From Acidobacteriaceae bacterium (GTDB lineage: Bacteria; Acidobacteriota; Terriglobia; Terriglobales; Acidobacteriaceae), in assembly GCA_025462885.1 (NCBI GenBank), contig JAOAPN010000008.1, positions 274,953-338,952 of the forward strand: a stretch of DNA of 64,000 nucleotides. Direction: 5' to 3'. Below are positions 17,554 through 26,335 of the stretch, piece by piece. A program made the position numbers and the translations under genes. Positions within the stretch are counted from its first letter, which is position 1. Every line of letters starts with the position of its first letter. Under the pieces are notes generated by a model. That model saw only the letters and a list, made by a program, of their open reading frames with translations. It made no database searches and was not told the DNA's origin.

Positions 17554-18888
17554 TCAGCGCCGTAAAATTACCACCGTCTCAAGATGGAAGGTCTGCGGAA
17601 ACATATCCACCAGGTGCAGTTCCGCTAATTTGTAACCGCCATCGACCAGTATGCGCAGGTCCCGTGCCAGCGTCACCGGATCGCACGAGACGTAAACCAT
17701 CTCCGCTGCCTTCACCCGCAGCAGCAGCGCACAGACGTTAGCGCCGACGCCCGCCCGCGGAGGATCCATCACGATCAGTTCCGGCCGCTCCCGCTGAATC
17801 ACTGCGACCTGCAGGAACTCCAACGTCGAGGCGCACACCCCACGCATCCCCGTCCCCTTCGCTGCCTGCGCCAGATCCGCGGCCGCCGTCTCGCCGCCTT
17901 CTACCCCGATCACATGCTCAAACGCCGTCGCCAGCTTTCGCGAGAACAATCCGACTCCGGCATACAGATCCCACGCCAGCCGTCCCGTGCGCGCCGCCGT
18001 CACGATCCGCACCATCTCATCTACCAGGAACCGGTTTACCTGAAAGAACCCACCCCGGCTCACCCAGTACTCCGCCGAAGCTGCTGCATACTGTAGCCCC
18101 GCCGCACCCCACTTCGCTCCCGCCACCGGCCGCTCCGCCCTGCGTCCACGCGCGCCAGACTCACTCGCCAGAATCGAAACCCCTGCCCCCACCAACTCCG
18201 GAACCACCGTCTGCAGGCGCTTGCAAAGCCCTTCAAAGCCATTCGACAGAGGCTTGCGTACGAACAGCGTCATCTGCACCTTGCTCTCGCTCGCATTGGT
18301 AAAGAACTCAACCTCAGCCGCAGTCCGAAGCCAACGGGCCACACCAGAGTCCTGCGCCGCCAGATCCAGTAACGCCGCCGCCGTCCGCCACAACACCGGA
18401 GCCGCGATCGGGCACTCCTGAACCGGCAGAAACTCATTCCCGCCCCGCCGGTTATATCCCACACGCAAAGCCCCGTTCACCGCAGCTACCCGCAGCCGAA
18501 TCCGGTTGCGATAGCCCCACGGCTCAGCCGCATGAGCTTCCACCTCCGGCAACTCCGTTAGCCCGGCACGCTCCAGCGTCTCCTTCAGAATCTCCGCCTT
18601 GATTCGTACTTGCGCCGGATACACTGCGTGCTGCAACTGGCAGCCCCCACACTCCCCAAAGTGCCTGCATCCCGGCGAAACCCGCTCCGGTGCGGCTTCG
18701 ATGACCTGCTCGAGCGCAGCCTCAACATACGCGCCTCTCTCTCCCGAGAGCGTCGCCTCCACCCTCTCTCCGGGCAGCGTAAACGGTACAAAAACAGCCT
18801 TGTCTGCTGCTGTACCATCAGACACGCCGTCAGGCTGATGCGCCAATCCTGCTCCGCCATATACGAGTTTTTCTATTTGTAACTTCAT
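17554..18888 (-). CDS. RlmD/TrmA-type class I rRNA (uracil-C5) methyltransferase
   Basis: SAM-dependent 5-methyluridine methyltransferase, probably on 23S rRNA (RlmD-like) or a related RNA site. 444 residues. An N-terminal TRAM domain is followed by the iron-sulfur ligands Cys74, Cys80 and Cys83 (CRHFGECGGC) with a probable fourth Cys in PVQECP. SAM motif DLYAGVGLFSRKLA, then VMDPPRAGV, and the catalytic nucleophile Cys402 in YVSCDP. The start codon overlaps the stop of the upstream unknown gene by 3 bp (ATGA type), so the two are translationally coupled. Whether the target is RlmC-like or RlmD-like cannot be told from sequence alone. Confidence 0.88.
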   Translation of the reverse strand: MKLQIEKLVYGGAGLAHQPDGVSDGTAADKAVFVPFTLPGERVEATLSGERGAYVEAALEQVIEAAPERVSPGCRHFGECGGCQLQHAVYPAQVRIKAEILKETLERAGLTELPEVEAHAAEPWGYRNRIRLRVAAVNGALRVGYNRRGGNEFLPVQECPIAAPVLWRTAAALLDLAAQDSGVARWLRTAAEVEFFTNASESKVQMTLFVRKPLSNGFEGLCKRLQTVVPELVGAGVSILASESGARGRRAERPVAGAKWGAAGLQYAAASAEYWVSRGGFFQVNRFLVDEMVRIVTAARTGRLAWDLYAGVGLFSRKLATAFEHVIGVEGGETAAADLAQAAKGTGMRGVCASTLEFLQVAVIQRERPELIVMDPPRAGVGANVCALLLRVKAAEMVYVSCDPVTLARDLRILVDGGYKLAELHLVDMFPQTFHLETVVILRR

Positions 18889-19604
18889 CCGTGGCTCATA
18901 TAAAAAAGACTCAAACGCGGCAGCTTCCGCGCCTCAAGAATTCGCTTCTGCAGGAACTGCTGCTGCACCTGCTTGATCTGCGTCGCCTGCATCTTGCCCC
19001 GATACGGCGCCAACTCCCGCGCAGCCTGCTTCCGCAACGCCACCATCTCTTCCTCAGGAGCAGAGGTCACCAGTGCCGCAAAGATCTTCTCCTCCAGCAC
19101 CGTCAGCGTCCGGTCCAAATCTTCCAGTGACCCATGCGGCTCAGCTCGCACCCCACTCGCCAGTACGCGCAGCCTCGCTCCAGCTTCAGTAGCTACGCCA
19201 TCCCCTACCGCTCCGAGCTTCGCGCCTTCCAGCTTTGCGGCATTCTCTTCCAGGTAAGCGGCAACTCGCTCGGCTTCGAACCCGCTCTCCACGTCCGAAC
19301 TACTGTTTGCCGGAGCCGATCCAATCGAAGCCTCCATCGCCTGCTCGACCGCCTCCATCACGCTCTGCGAGCACCACGCCAGCCCATTCACCTTGCGTAT
19401 CTTGCCGCCCGCCTTCAGGGCCTTGGCGTCGTACTTGTCGAACGCCGTATCGATCCCACGCAGCACTGCTTCCAGCGGAATCCCCGCCTCGCGCCACGTC
19501 TCGATCAGCGCCCAGTCCAGCGTCGAAAGCATCAGCAAAGACCCGCGTCTCTGCTGAAAGCGTTCTTCGATCTCCGTAAAGTAATTAAAGTAGTTCTGCA
19601 TCAA
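18885..19604 (-). CDS. Conserved-looking unknown cytoplasmic protein
   Basis: 239 residues, no signal peptide or membrane segment. Begins MMQNYFNYFTEIEERFQQRRG and contains LDWALIETWREAGIPLEAVLRG, a helical pattern; the C-terminal half is rich in Glu/Ala/Lys and likely coiled. I do not recognise the family. It is coupled to the rRNA methyltransferase by an ATGA overlap, which hints at an RNA- or translation-related role, but that is only context. Confidence 0.7.
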   Translation of the reverse strand: MMQNYFNYFTEIEERFQQRRGSLLMLSTLDWALIETWREAGIPLEAVLRGIDTAFDKYDAKALKAGGKIRKVNGLAWCSQSVMEAVEQAMEASIGSAPANSSSDVESGFEAERVAAYLEENAAKLEGAKLGAVGDGVATEAGARLRVLASGVRAEPHGSLEDLDRTLTVLEEKIFAALVTSAPEEEMVALRKQAARELAPYRGKMQATQIKQVQQQFLQKRILEARKLPRLSLFYMSHG

Positions 19605-19628
19605 ATCCCGAAAGTCTCTCTCTCAACC

Positions 19629-19663
19629 ATTGTCATCCTTCGGGCAGCGGAGAACCTGCTTCT
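19629..19663. repeat. GTCATCC-type dispersed repeat, degenerate copy
   Basis: ATTGTCATCC followed by CAGCGGAGAACCTGC matches the pattern of the two copies at 22741 and 22793. It sits in the 111-bp gap between coaX and the unknown gene. Short GTCATCCTGAG...GAAGGACCTGC elements are abundant as intergenic repeats in several bacterial phyla. Confidence 0.5.
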
Positions 19664-19715
19664 CGCCCCCTGCCCTTGCCTGTTCCGCAGTCTCTAGCGT
19701 GAGGCATCCAGTCCG

Positions 19716-20528
19716 CTAGCAGCCACGCTTTCCATCGTGAGAAAGATTGCGCTCATAGATGATCCGTAATCCCGTCAGCGTAAGCATGTCATCCACCGTG
19801 CCGATGTACTTCGACCCGCCCGCAATCAGCGTCGCCAACCCACCCGTCGCGACCGTCCTGGTCTCCGGGCCCATCTCCGCAATCATGCGCTCCAGAATCC
19901 CATCGACCAGTCCGATATACCCGTAGTACAGCCCGATCTGAATATTCTCGACCGTGTTCGTTCCAATTACCTTGGCTGGCTTCTTCACCTCGATCCGAGG
20001 CAGCCGCGCAGCCTTGATAAACAGCGCATCCGCTGATACACCCAGCCCCGGAGCGATCGCGCCGCCCAGAAAAGCCCCATCGCTGGAGACCACATCGAAC
20101 GTCGTCGCCGTCCCCATGTCCACCACGATCGTCGGGCCGCCAAAGCGCTCAAACGCAGCGACGCAGTTCACAATCCTGTCCGCCCCAACCTCGGACGGGC
20201 TATCGACCCGAACCCCCAACCCCGTACAAACCCCGGGCTCGATAAACAGCGGCTTCACCTTGAAGTAAAGCTCACACACCTGCCGCAGCATCGAGTCCAG
20301 CGGCGGAACCACGGACGAGATCGCGATCCCGTCAACCACATCGATCTCCAGCCCTCGCAGCGCAAACAGACTCCGCAGCAGTACCTCAAACTCATCGATC
20401 GTCAGCTTCGCCGGAGTCGTAATCCTCCAGCTAGCCACCAACTCCGCCGGCGCAGTTCCACCCTCAGCCGCCAGCCGATAAAGCCCCATCACCGTATTCG
20501 TATTCCCAACGTCAATCGCCAGCAACAT
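19716..20528 (-). CDS. coaX: Type III pantothenate kinase
   Basis: ATP-dependent phosphorylation of pantothenate, the first step of coenzyme A synthesis, by the CoaX form that is not feedback-inhibited by CoA. 270 residues. ASKHA-fold phosphate 1 motif AIDVGNTNTVMGLY at residues 4-17, GADRIVNCVAAFERFG, and the VVDMGTATTFDVV phosphate 2 motif. It follows birA by 32 bp, in the run nadC-birA-coaX. The birA-coaX pairing is a common gene order. Confidence 0.95.
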   Translation of the reverse strand: MLLAIDVGNTNTVMGLYRLAAEGGTAPAELVASWRITTPAKLTIDEFEVLLRSLFALRGLEIDVVDGIAISSVVPPLDSMLRQVCELYFKVKPLFIEPGVCTGLGVRVDSPSEVGADRIVNCVAAFERFGGPTIVVDMGTATTFDVVSSDGAFLGGAIAPGLGVSADALFIKAARLPRIEVKKPAKVIGTNTVENIQIGLYYGYIGLVDGILERMIAEMGPETRTVATGGLATLIAGGSKYIGTVDDMLTLTGLRIIYERNLSHDGKRGC

Positions 20529-20560
20529 GGTTCATTCTCCAGCTTGATTCAAGCCGTCAC

Positions 20561-21373
20561 TCAGATCTCTCGTACGCCGCCCGACAGCACAATATGCAGC
20601 GTTCCATCATCTCCGGCCACCCGCAGAAAGCCGTTCGAATCCAGCCCATCCGTCAGGCCAGTATAGCCGCCGCCCTCATCCACCCGGACCCGCTTGCCTC
20701 GCACCCAACTCGAAGCCGCACTGAACCGTTCCAGCAGTCCGTCGCCAGGCTCCTCTACCAATCCTCGAATCTCCCCATCCAACTCTCTCAGCAACGCACT
20801 CAAAACTGCCTCGCGGGAGACAGCCTCCCCTCGGTCGATCCGCAGCGAAGTTGCCACCCCCTTCAGTTCTTCGGGAAATGCCTCGTGATTCAGATTGATC
20901 CCCACCCCAATCACCGCATACCGCAGCATCGCCTCAGCCCCATCCTCACCCGGAGCAACCGCCGTCTCCACCAGGATTCCCCCGCACTTCCTCCCATTCA
21001 GAATCAGATCGTTGGGCCATCGGATATCAAGAGGCAGCCCAACGCTCTCCGATACAGCCGCCTGCGCCGCAAGCCCCGCAGCCAGCGAGATCCACAACGC
21101 CCGACCCATTGGAATTGGAAGCTGCGGCCGCACCAGCGCACTCACATAAAGACCATCGCCCGCCACCGAATGCCAGGTGTGCCTCCCCCGCCCGCGCCCG
21201 GCGCTCTGCTCGTCCGCAACCCACACGCCACCCGTCGCGCCCTGCTGCGCCGCCTCCAGAGCCAGCACATTCGTCGAACTCACGGCAGGGAAGTGCAATA
21301 CTCGCCCCGCAAACTGTGTCCCGGCAATCCCCGCTTCAACCGCAGCTACATCAAACCCCAACTCAGTAAACAT
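20561..21373 (-). CDS. birA: Biotin--[acetyl-CoA-carboxylase] ligase, monofunctional
   Basis: Activates biotin with ATP and attaches it to the carboxyl-carrier protein. 270 residues. Motifs: AGRGRGRHTWHS biotinyl-AMP loop, IRWPNDLILNGRKCGGILVE, and a C-terminal SH3-like domain. There is no N-terminal helix-turn-helix, so this is the class I enzyme without the biotin-operon repressor function. Its ATG overlaps the end of nadC by 11 bp, implying translational coupling. Confidence 0.95.
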   Translation of the reverse strand: MFTELGFDVAAVEAGIAGTQFAGRVLHFPAVSSTNVLALEAAQQGATGGVWVADEQSAGRGRGRHTWHSVAGDGLYVSALVRPQLPIPMGRALWISLAAGLAAQAAVSESVGLPLDIRWPNDLILNGRKCGGILVETAVAPGEDGAEAMLRYAVIGVGINLNHEAFPEELKGVATSLRIDRGEAVSREAVLSALLRELDGEIRGLVEEPGDGLLERFSAASSWVRGKRVRVDEGGGYTGLTDGLDSNGFLRVAGDDGTLHIVLSGGVREI

Positions 21374-22247
21374 CCGCGGTAATCCGCATGCTCAGGTCGA
21401 CCGCTACCGCAGAGTGCGTCAATGCCCCGACGGAGACAAAATCCACTCCCGCCAGCGCATAGTCCCGCACCGTCTTCAGATTCATATTGCCCGAGGCCTC
21501 GATCGGAACATTCGGCAGCTTCGCGTGGATCTGCTTGACCGCCTTCTTGACCTGCGACGGCGTCATATTATCCAGCAGGATCGACTCCGCCCCACCCTCA
21601 ATCGCTTGGGCCAGTTCGAGGTCCGAGCGGACCTCCACCTGCACCACCTGTCCCGCTTTGCGGCCCTTCAGCGCATGCTCCAGCGCCGCCGGCAGTCCGT
21701 CTCCCAGCGAGATATGGTTGTTTTTGATCAGGATACCGTCCTGCAGATCCAGCCGGTGGTTCACGCCACCGCCGCAGCACACCGCATACTTGTCCAGCAC
21801 TCGCAGCCCCGGAATCGTCTTACGCGTATCCAGCACCTTGGTCTTCGTCCCCGCCACAGCCTTAACGAACTCGTTCGTCAGCGTAGCGATGCCGCTCATG
21901 CGCTGCATCAGGTTCAGAATCACGCGCTCGCAGGAGAGAAGAGCCCGCGCATTATGCCGGATCACGGCCAGCGGCTGCCCCTTCTTCACCTTCACGCCGT
22001 CAAAGATCTCCGGATGGCTTACCACCTCGAACCGTCCCACCGGCGAGCTGCTCATCTTCGCAAACGTCTCCAGGAACACCGGAATCGACCCCAGACCGGA
22101 GACGATACAAGCCTGCTTGGCCACAATCGTCCCCGAAGCGCGCAATCCCGGGGGAATCGTCAACGCCGTGGTCACATCGTTCGCTGCTTTATCCTCGGCC
22201 AGGGCCGCTTCAAGAATAGTGCGAATGCGTTTGCTTTTCCAGTCCAT
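21363..22247 (-). CDS. nadC: Nicotinate-nucleotide pyrophosphorylase (carboxylating)
   Basis: Converts quinolinate and PRPP to nicotinate mononucleotide, CO2 and pyrophosphate in de novo NAD synthesis. 294 residues. Family motifs: EDKAANDVTT near residue 18, LDTRKTIPGLRVLDKYAV in the middle, GGGVNHRLDLQDGILIKNNH, and IEASGNMNLKTVRDYA near the C-terminus. First gene of the probable nadC-birA-coaX operon, transcribed away from the small membrane-protein gene at 22320. Confidence 0.96.
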   Translation of the reverse strand: MDWKSKRIRTILEAALAEDKAANDVTTALTIPPGLRASGTIVAKQACIVSGLGSIPVFLETFAKMSSSPVGRFEVVSHPEIFDGVKVKKGQPLAVIRHNARALLSCERVILNLMQRMSGIATLTNEFVKAVAGTKTKVLDTRKTIPGLRVLDKYAVCCGGGVNHRLDLQDGILIKNNHISLGDGLPAALEHALKGRKAGQVVQVEVRSDLELAQAIEGGAESILLDNMTPSQVKKAVKQIHAKLPNVPIEASGNMNLKTVRDYALAGVDFVSVGALTHSAVAVDLSMRITADVY

Positions 22248-22319
22248 AACTTCAATCCTAAACCCGTCGACTGTATCCTAACCAAACTGCATCCTACCTA
22301 TCAGATCGCCGCGCCCACC

Positions 22320-22715
22320 ATGTTGATGCCCCTGTCCCGCCAGATCGCGTATCTTTTTCTGCTGGCGATCCCCATCGCCTGCGTCGCCTGGACCGTCACC
22401 CACGAAGAGGTCTTCCGCGAACCCCGCGAGTGGTGCAAAGACCGAAGCCAGAACTGCAAGCCCCTGGTCGCCCGCAAATTCTTCTACCTTTTCACTTGCG
22501 AGTACTGCTTCAGCCACTACGTCGCCGCCGCTTTCCTCTTCATCACCCGATTCCAGATGCTCTACGAAGGTTGGCGCGGCTATCTCGTAGCCTGGTTTGC
22601 CCTCGTCTGGATGGCGAACATCTACATGAGCTTCTTCAACCGTCTGCGCCTCGATATCAAGCACGAGAACGTAGAGATCGCCATCGAACAGTCCAGGATC
22701 GAAGGCGAAACCTAA
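22320..22715 (+). CDS. Small multi-pass membrane protein, unknown
   Basis: 131 residues starting at the ATG 22320; the longer frame upstream lies antisense to nadC and is rejected. N-terminal membrane helix (QIAYLFLLAIPIACVAWTV), then a short soluble loop with CKDRSQNCK and CEYCFSHY cysteines, then two more hydrophobic segments, ending in a charged tail. The four cysteines could bind a metal or form disulfides. I do not recognise a function. It diverges from nadC and converges on valS. Confidence 0.68.
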   Translation: MLMPLSRQIAYLFLLAIPIACVAWTVTHEEVFREPREWCKDRSQNCKPLVARKFFYLFTCEYCFSHYVAAAFLFITRFQMLYEGWRGYLVAWFALVWMANIYMSFFNRLRLDIKHENVEIAIEQSRIEGET

Positions 22716-22740
22716 AGGGTGAGTTCTACTCCACCCGAAA

Positions 22741-22772
22741 ATTGTCATCCTGAGTAAAGCGAAGAACTCGCT
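22741..22772. repeat. GTCATCCTGAG-type repeat, copy A
   Basis: ATTGTCATCCTGAGTAAAGC followed by GAAGAACTCGC; the same head sequence recurs 52 bp further on. Lies between the convergent small membrane-protein gene and valS. Confidence 0.6.
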
Positions 22773-22792
22773 CTCCTTACACCCCCCCCTAA

Positions 22793-22859
22793 ATTGTCAT
22801 CCTGAGCGAAGGGGCTCACGGTCTCACCGTGAGCCCCGCAATCGAAGGACCTGCATTTT
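22793..22859. repeat. GTCATCCTGAG-type repeat, copy B, with internal hairpin
   Basis: ATTGTCATCCTGAGCGAAGG at the head and CGAAGGACCTGCATTTT at the tail flank a perfect 12-bp hairpin: arms 22811-22822 and 22826-22837 with loop CTC. It may terminate transcription of both convergent neighbours. Confidence 0.65.
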
Positions 22860-22881
22860 GCATTCGCACCCGACCAGACAA

Positions 22882-25659
22882 CTACGCCGCCGGCAAAGCC
22901 TCCAGCGCAGCCTTCGTCTTATCGTGCAGCATCTTGGTCTCCGCGGCCTGCTTCCTCAGCCCTTCCACGATATGCGCTGGAGCCTTCCCCATAAACGCAT
23001 CGTTGCCAAGCTGCTTCTCTGCCGCCATCAGACCCTTCTCATACTTCGCCAGGTCCTTCGAAAGCCGCTCACGCTCCACAGCCACATCGATCTGCCGCTC
23101 ATACACCACAGCCACATCGAAGTCCGCCGTACTGCGCGTCCCTTCACCGCTCAAAGCAGCCGCAGCAAGCTCAACCTCACTGACCCGAGCCAGCTTCCTC
23201 AGCAGATCCGCATGCGCGCCGGCCAGCGCCGCAATCGTCTCACTCGCAAACACCCGCACCGGCGCAAACTCCTTCTCCGGAACGCCCATCTCCTTGCGCA
23301 GTCCGCGCACCGTCACGATCATCTGCTGCAACACCTCCATCGCGGAGACACTCGCTGCATCCGCAGCCATATCTTCCGCTCGCGGAAAGCGCGTCAGTGC
23401 AATCGACTTCTCCGGCACCGCATCGTCGTAAAACGCATGCCAGATCTCTTCCGTGATGAATGGCATAAACGGGCTCAGCAACCGCAGCGCAGCTTCGAAC
23501 ACTGCCAGCAGCGTCGTCAGGGCAGCCTTCGCCGCCACCAGGTCGGCACCCTCACCGAACTCCAGCCGCAACTTCACGATCTCGATATACCAGTCGCAGA
23601 AATCGCCCCAGAAGAACTGGTAGATTCCATTCGCCGCCTCATCAAAGCGGTACTGCGTCAAAGCCGCATCGACGGCGCCCGAAGCCGCGCTCAGCTTCGA
23701 AAGAATCCAGCGCGTCTCTAGCGGAGCATCCTCAACGTTCTTCAGTGCCGCACTCAACTGCGTGAGGTCGATCGTGACACCGGCTTCCTTCGCCCGCTCC
23801 ACATTCATAAAGAGAAACCGAGCCGCATTCCAGATCTTGTTCGCAAACGCACGATAGCCATCCGTGCGCTCTTCGCTGAACGCAATATCCGTTCCCGGCG
23901 AAGCCATGCTCGCCAGCGTGAACCGCACCGCATCCGTGCCGAACTTCCCGATAATGTCGATCGGATCGATCACATTACCCTTGGTCTTCGACATTTTCTG
24001 CCGGTCGGCATCGCGCACCAGCGCATGGATGTACACCTCGCGGAACGGCACCGCATCCTTCAACTCCCGCTTGCTGCCATCCGGCATCGGCACGTCCAGC
24101 ATAAAGTGCGTCCCCAACATCACCATCCGCGCGACCCAGAAGAACAGAATGTCGAAGCCCGTCACCAGCACCTGAGTCGGATAGAACGCCGTCAGATCCG
24201 GCGTCGGCAGACCATCCGCCGAAGGCCATCCGAACACGGTGAAGGGAAGCAGCCCCGACGAGAACCACGTATCCAGAACGTCCGTCTCCTGCACAATCTC
24301 TGTCGAATCGCACTTGCTGCAAGCTGCAGGTGTTTCACGCGCAACCGTAATCTCCGCGCAGGCTCCGCAGTGCCACGCAGGAATCCGATGCCCCCACCAA
24401 AGCTGCCGCGAGATACACCAGTCATGGATGTTCCGCATCCACTCGTCATAGGTCTTGCGATACTGGTCCGGCGTGAACTTGATGTAGCCCTTATCGACCG
24501 CCTCGATCGCCTTGTCCGCCAGCGGCTGAATTTTCACAAACCACTGCTTCGAAAGCCGCGGCTCGATCACCACGCCCGTCCGCTGGCTCAGCCCGATCGC
24601 CAGCGTATGGTCCTTTACCTCAACCAGCAGACCCAACTCACGCAGATCCTCAACGATCTTCTCCCGAGCCACATACCGGTCCATCCCGTGGTACGCCGAA
24701 CCCGGCAGCAACACCGCCGCCGTCTCATCCAGAATCGTCAGGCTGGGTAAATTGTGCCGCTGCCCGATCGCAAAGTCGTTCGGATCGTGCGCAGGAGTCA
24801 CCTTCACAGCACCCGTCCCAAACTCCGGCTTCGCCCAGTCGTCGGCCACCACCGGAATCTCCCGCTCTGCCTCACCATTTACGCCACTCAGAGGCAGCCG
24901 CAGCGTCTTGCCGATCATCGCCGTGTAGCGCTCATCCGTCGGGTTCACCGCAACTGCCACGTCGCCCAGCATCGTCTCTGGCCGTGTCGTCGCGATCACA
25001 ATCGAGCCCGAGCCATCCGCCAGCAGATAGCGCACGTGATAAATCTTGCCCAGCCGCTCCTCGTGCGTCACTTCCAGATCGCTCACCGCGGTCCGCAAGA
25101 CCGGGTCCCAGTTGACGATGTAAGCCCCGCGATAGATCAGTCCCTGCTCATGCAGCCGAACAAACGCCTCCTTCACCGCAACGCTCAGCCGCTCGTCCAT
25201 GGTGAAGTACTCGCGGCTCCAGTCGACGCTCGCGCCCAGCCGCTTCATCTGGTCGAGAATCGCCCCGCCGTATACGCCCTTCCACTCCCACACCCGCTCG
25301 ACAAACGCGCTGCGTCCCAGCTCCTGCCGGGTCTTGCCTTCACCCGCAAGCTGCCGCTCCACCATCATCTGCGTCGCGATGCCCGCGTGGTCCGTCCCCG
25401 GAACCCACAGCGAAACCTCGCCCGACATGCGATGCCAACGCGTCAGGATATCCATCTCCGTCTGGTTCAGCATGTGCCCCATGTGGAGACGTCCCGTAAC
25501 GTTGGGCGGAGGCAGCAACTGCGTGAACTTCTTGACGTCATTCTGCGTATCAGCTGTAGATGGCGAAGCTACATCGAAAAGGTGTTCGCGGACCCAATAC
25601 TCGGCCCAGCGTTCTTCTATGACGGACGGATTGTATGCTTTGGAAAGTTCGTGGCTCAT
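22882..25659 (-). CDS. valS: Valyl-tRNA synthetase
   Basis: Charges tRNA-Val; class I synthetase with an editing domain. 925 residues from the ATG at 25659, chosen because AAAGG lies about 5 bp upstream and MSHELSKAYNPSVIEERW is the normal ValS N-terminus; a longer frame to 25779 would add 40 unrelated residues. HIGH-type motif HMGH at 59-62 within PPPNVTGRLHMGH, the KMSKT signature near residue 555, and a C-terminal coiled-coil arm that is characteristic of ValS. Confidence 0.97.
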   Translation of the reverse strand: MSHELSKAYNPSVIEERWAEYWVREHLFDVASPSTADTQNDVKKFTQLLPPPNVTGRLHMGHMLNQTEMDILTRWHRMSGEVSLWVPGTDHAGIATQMMVERQLAGEGKTRQELGRSAFVERVWEWKGVYGGAILDQMKRLGASVDWSREYFTMDERLSVAVKEAFVRLHEQGLIYRGAYIVNWDPVLRTAVSDLEVTHEERLGKIYHVRYLLADGSGSIVIATTRPETMLGDVAVAVNPTDERYTAMIGKTLRLPLSGVNGEAEREIPVVADDWAKPEFGTGAVKVTPAHDPNDFAIGQRHNLPSLTILDETAAVLLPGSAYHGMDRYVAREKIVEDLRELGLLVEVKDHTLAIGLSQRTGVVIEPRLSKQWFVKIQPLADKAIEAVDKGYIKFTPDQYRKTYDEWMRNIHDWCISRQLWWGHRIPAWHCGACAEITVARETPAACSKCDSTEIVQETDVLDTWFSSGLLPFTVFGWPSADGLPTPDLTAFYPTQVLVTGFDILFFWVARMVMLGTHFMLDVPMPDGSKRELKDAVPFREVYIHALVRDADRQKMSKTKGNVIDPIDIIGKFGTDAVRFTLASMASPGTDIAFSEERTDGYRAFANKIWNAARFLFMNVERAKEAGVTIDLTQLSAALKNVEDAPLETRWILSKLSAASGAVDAALTQYRFDEAANGIYQFFWGDFCDWYIEIVKLRLEFGEGADLVAAKAALTTLLAVFEAALRLLSPFMPFITEEIWHAFYDDAVPEKSIALTRFPRAEDMAADAASVSAMEVLQQMIVTVRGLRKEMGVPEKEFAPVRVFASETIAALAGAHADLLRKLARVSEVELAAAALSGEGTRSTADFDVAVVYERQIDVAVERERLSKDLAKYEKGLMAAEKQLGNDAFMGKAPAHIVEGLRKQAAETKMLHDKTKAALEALPAA

Positions 25660-25760
25660 CGGTACCTTTAAGGGTAGCACCGACGACCCTCCGAACCTTA
25701 CCTGCCAAAATGCCCGAGCCAAACCCACTGAAGTATAGTTATCCCCAAGAGGCCTCCCTG

Positions 25761-26270
25761 ATGCCGAAATCACAGCCACCCCTGCTGCTCCTCGCCGCTC
25801 TTCTTCTCCTCCTCCCCGCGACCAGCGCCTTCGCCCGCTCCTCCCAGGACCGCGTCAGCGTTGGCAACGACATCACCGTCAACGAGGGCGAAACTGTCGG
25901 AGACGTCGCCTGTGCCTTCTGCTCCGTACACGTTCACGGCGACGTCCGTGGCGACATAGCGGTTGCCTTCGGCAGCGTCACCATCGACTCCGGCCGTACT
26001 ATCTCCGGCGATATCGCCGTTTTTGCCGGGGACGTCAATGTCGCCGATGAGACCCACATTGGCGGCGACGTGGCCATCGCCGGCGGTGACCTTAACCTCG
26101 CTCCCAGTGCCTCCGTCCACGGCGACCGAGCCGTCTTCCCCGGCCGCTTCTGGATTCTCATCCCCCTGGCGCCCCTCATCATCCTCATCGGAATCATCTG
26201 GCTGGTCGTCTACCTGGTGCGCCGCAACCGCTACCAGTTCCCCGTCTACCCCAACGGCCGGCGAGTCTGA
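25761..26270 (+). CDS. Exported bactofilin-like beta-helix protein with C-terminal membrane anchor
   Basis: 169 residues from the ATG at 25761, where the signal peptide begins (MPKSQPPLLLLAALLLLLPA, cleavage near residue 25). The mature part has regular short beta-helix repeats with the pattern GD(V/I)xxxxG/A and two nearby cysteines (ACAFCSV). A hydrophobic helix (LIPLAPLIILIGIIWLVVYLV) and a basic tail RRNRYQF end the protein. The likely topology is a periplasmic beta-helix anchored in the inner membrane. Role unknown; resembles polymer-forming bactofilin-type domains but exported. Divergent from valS, with a 101-bp gap. Confidence 0.7.
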   Translation: MPKSQPPLLLLAALLLLLPATSAFARSSQDRVSVGNDITVNEGETVGDVACAFCSVHVHGDVRGDIAVAFGSVTIDSGRTISGDIAVFAGDVNVADETHIGGDVAIAGGDLNLAPSASVHGDRAVFPGRFWILIPLAPLIILIGIIWLVVYLVRRNRYQFPVYPNGRRV

Positions 26271-26335
26271 CTAAAATACCGAGAAATATTGATTGAAAAT
26301 AATAGACTTACTCGCAGAGAGACCCTCGCTAGACG

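Noticed and set aside
25660..25779. 40-residue N-terminal extension of valS
   Set aside because: ValS begins normally at 25659 with a ribosome-binding site; the extension overlaps the signal peptide start of the divergent gene.
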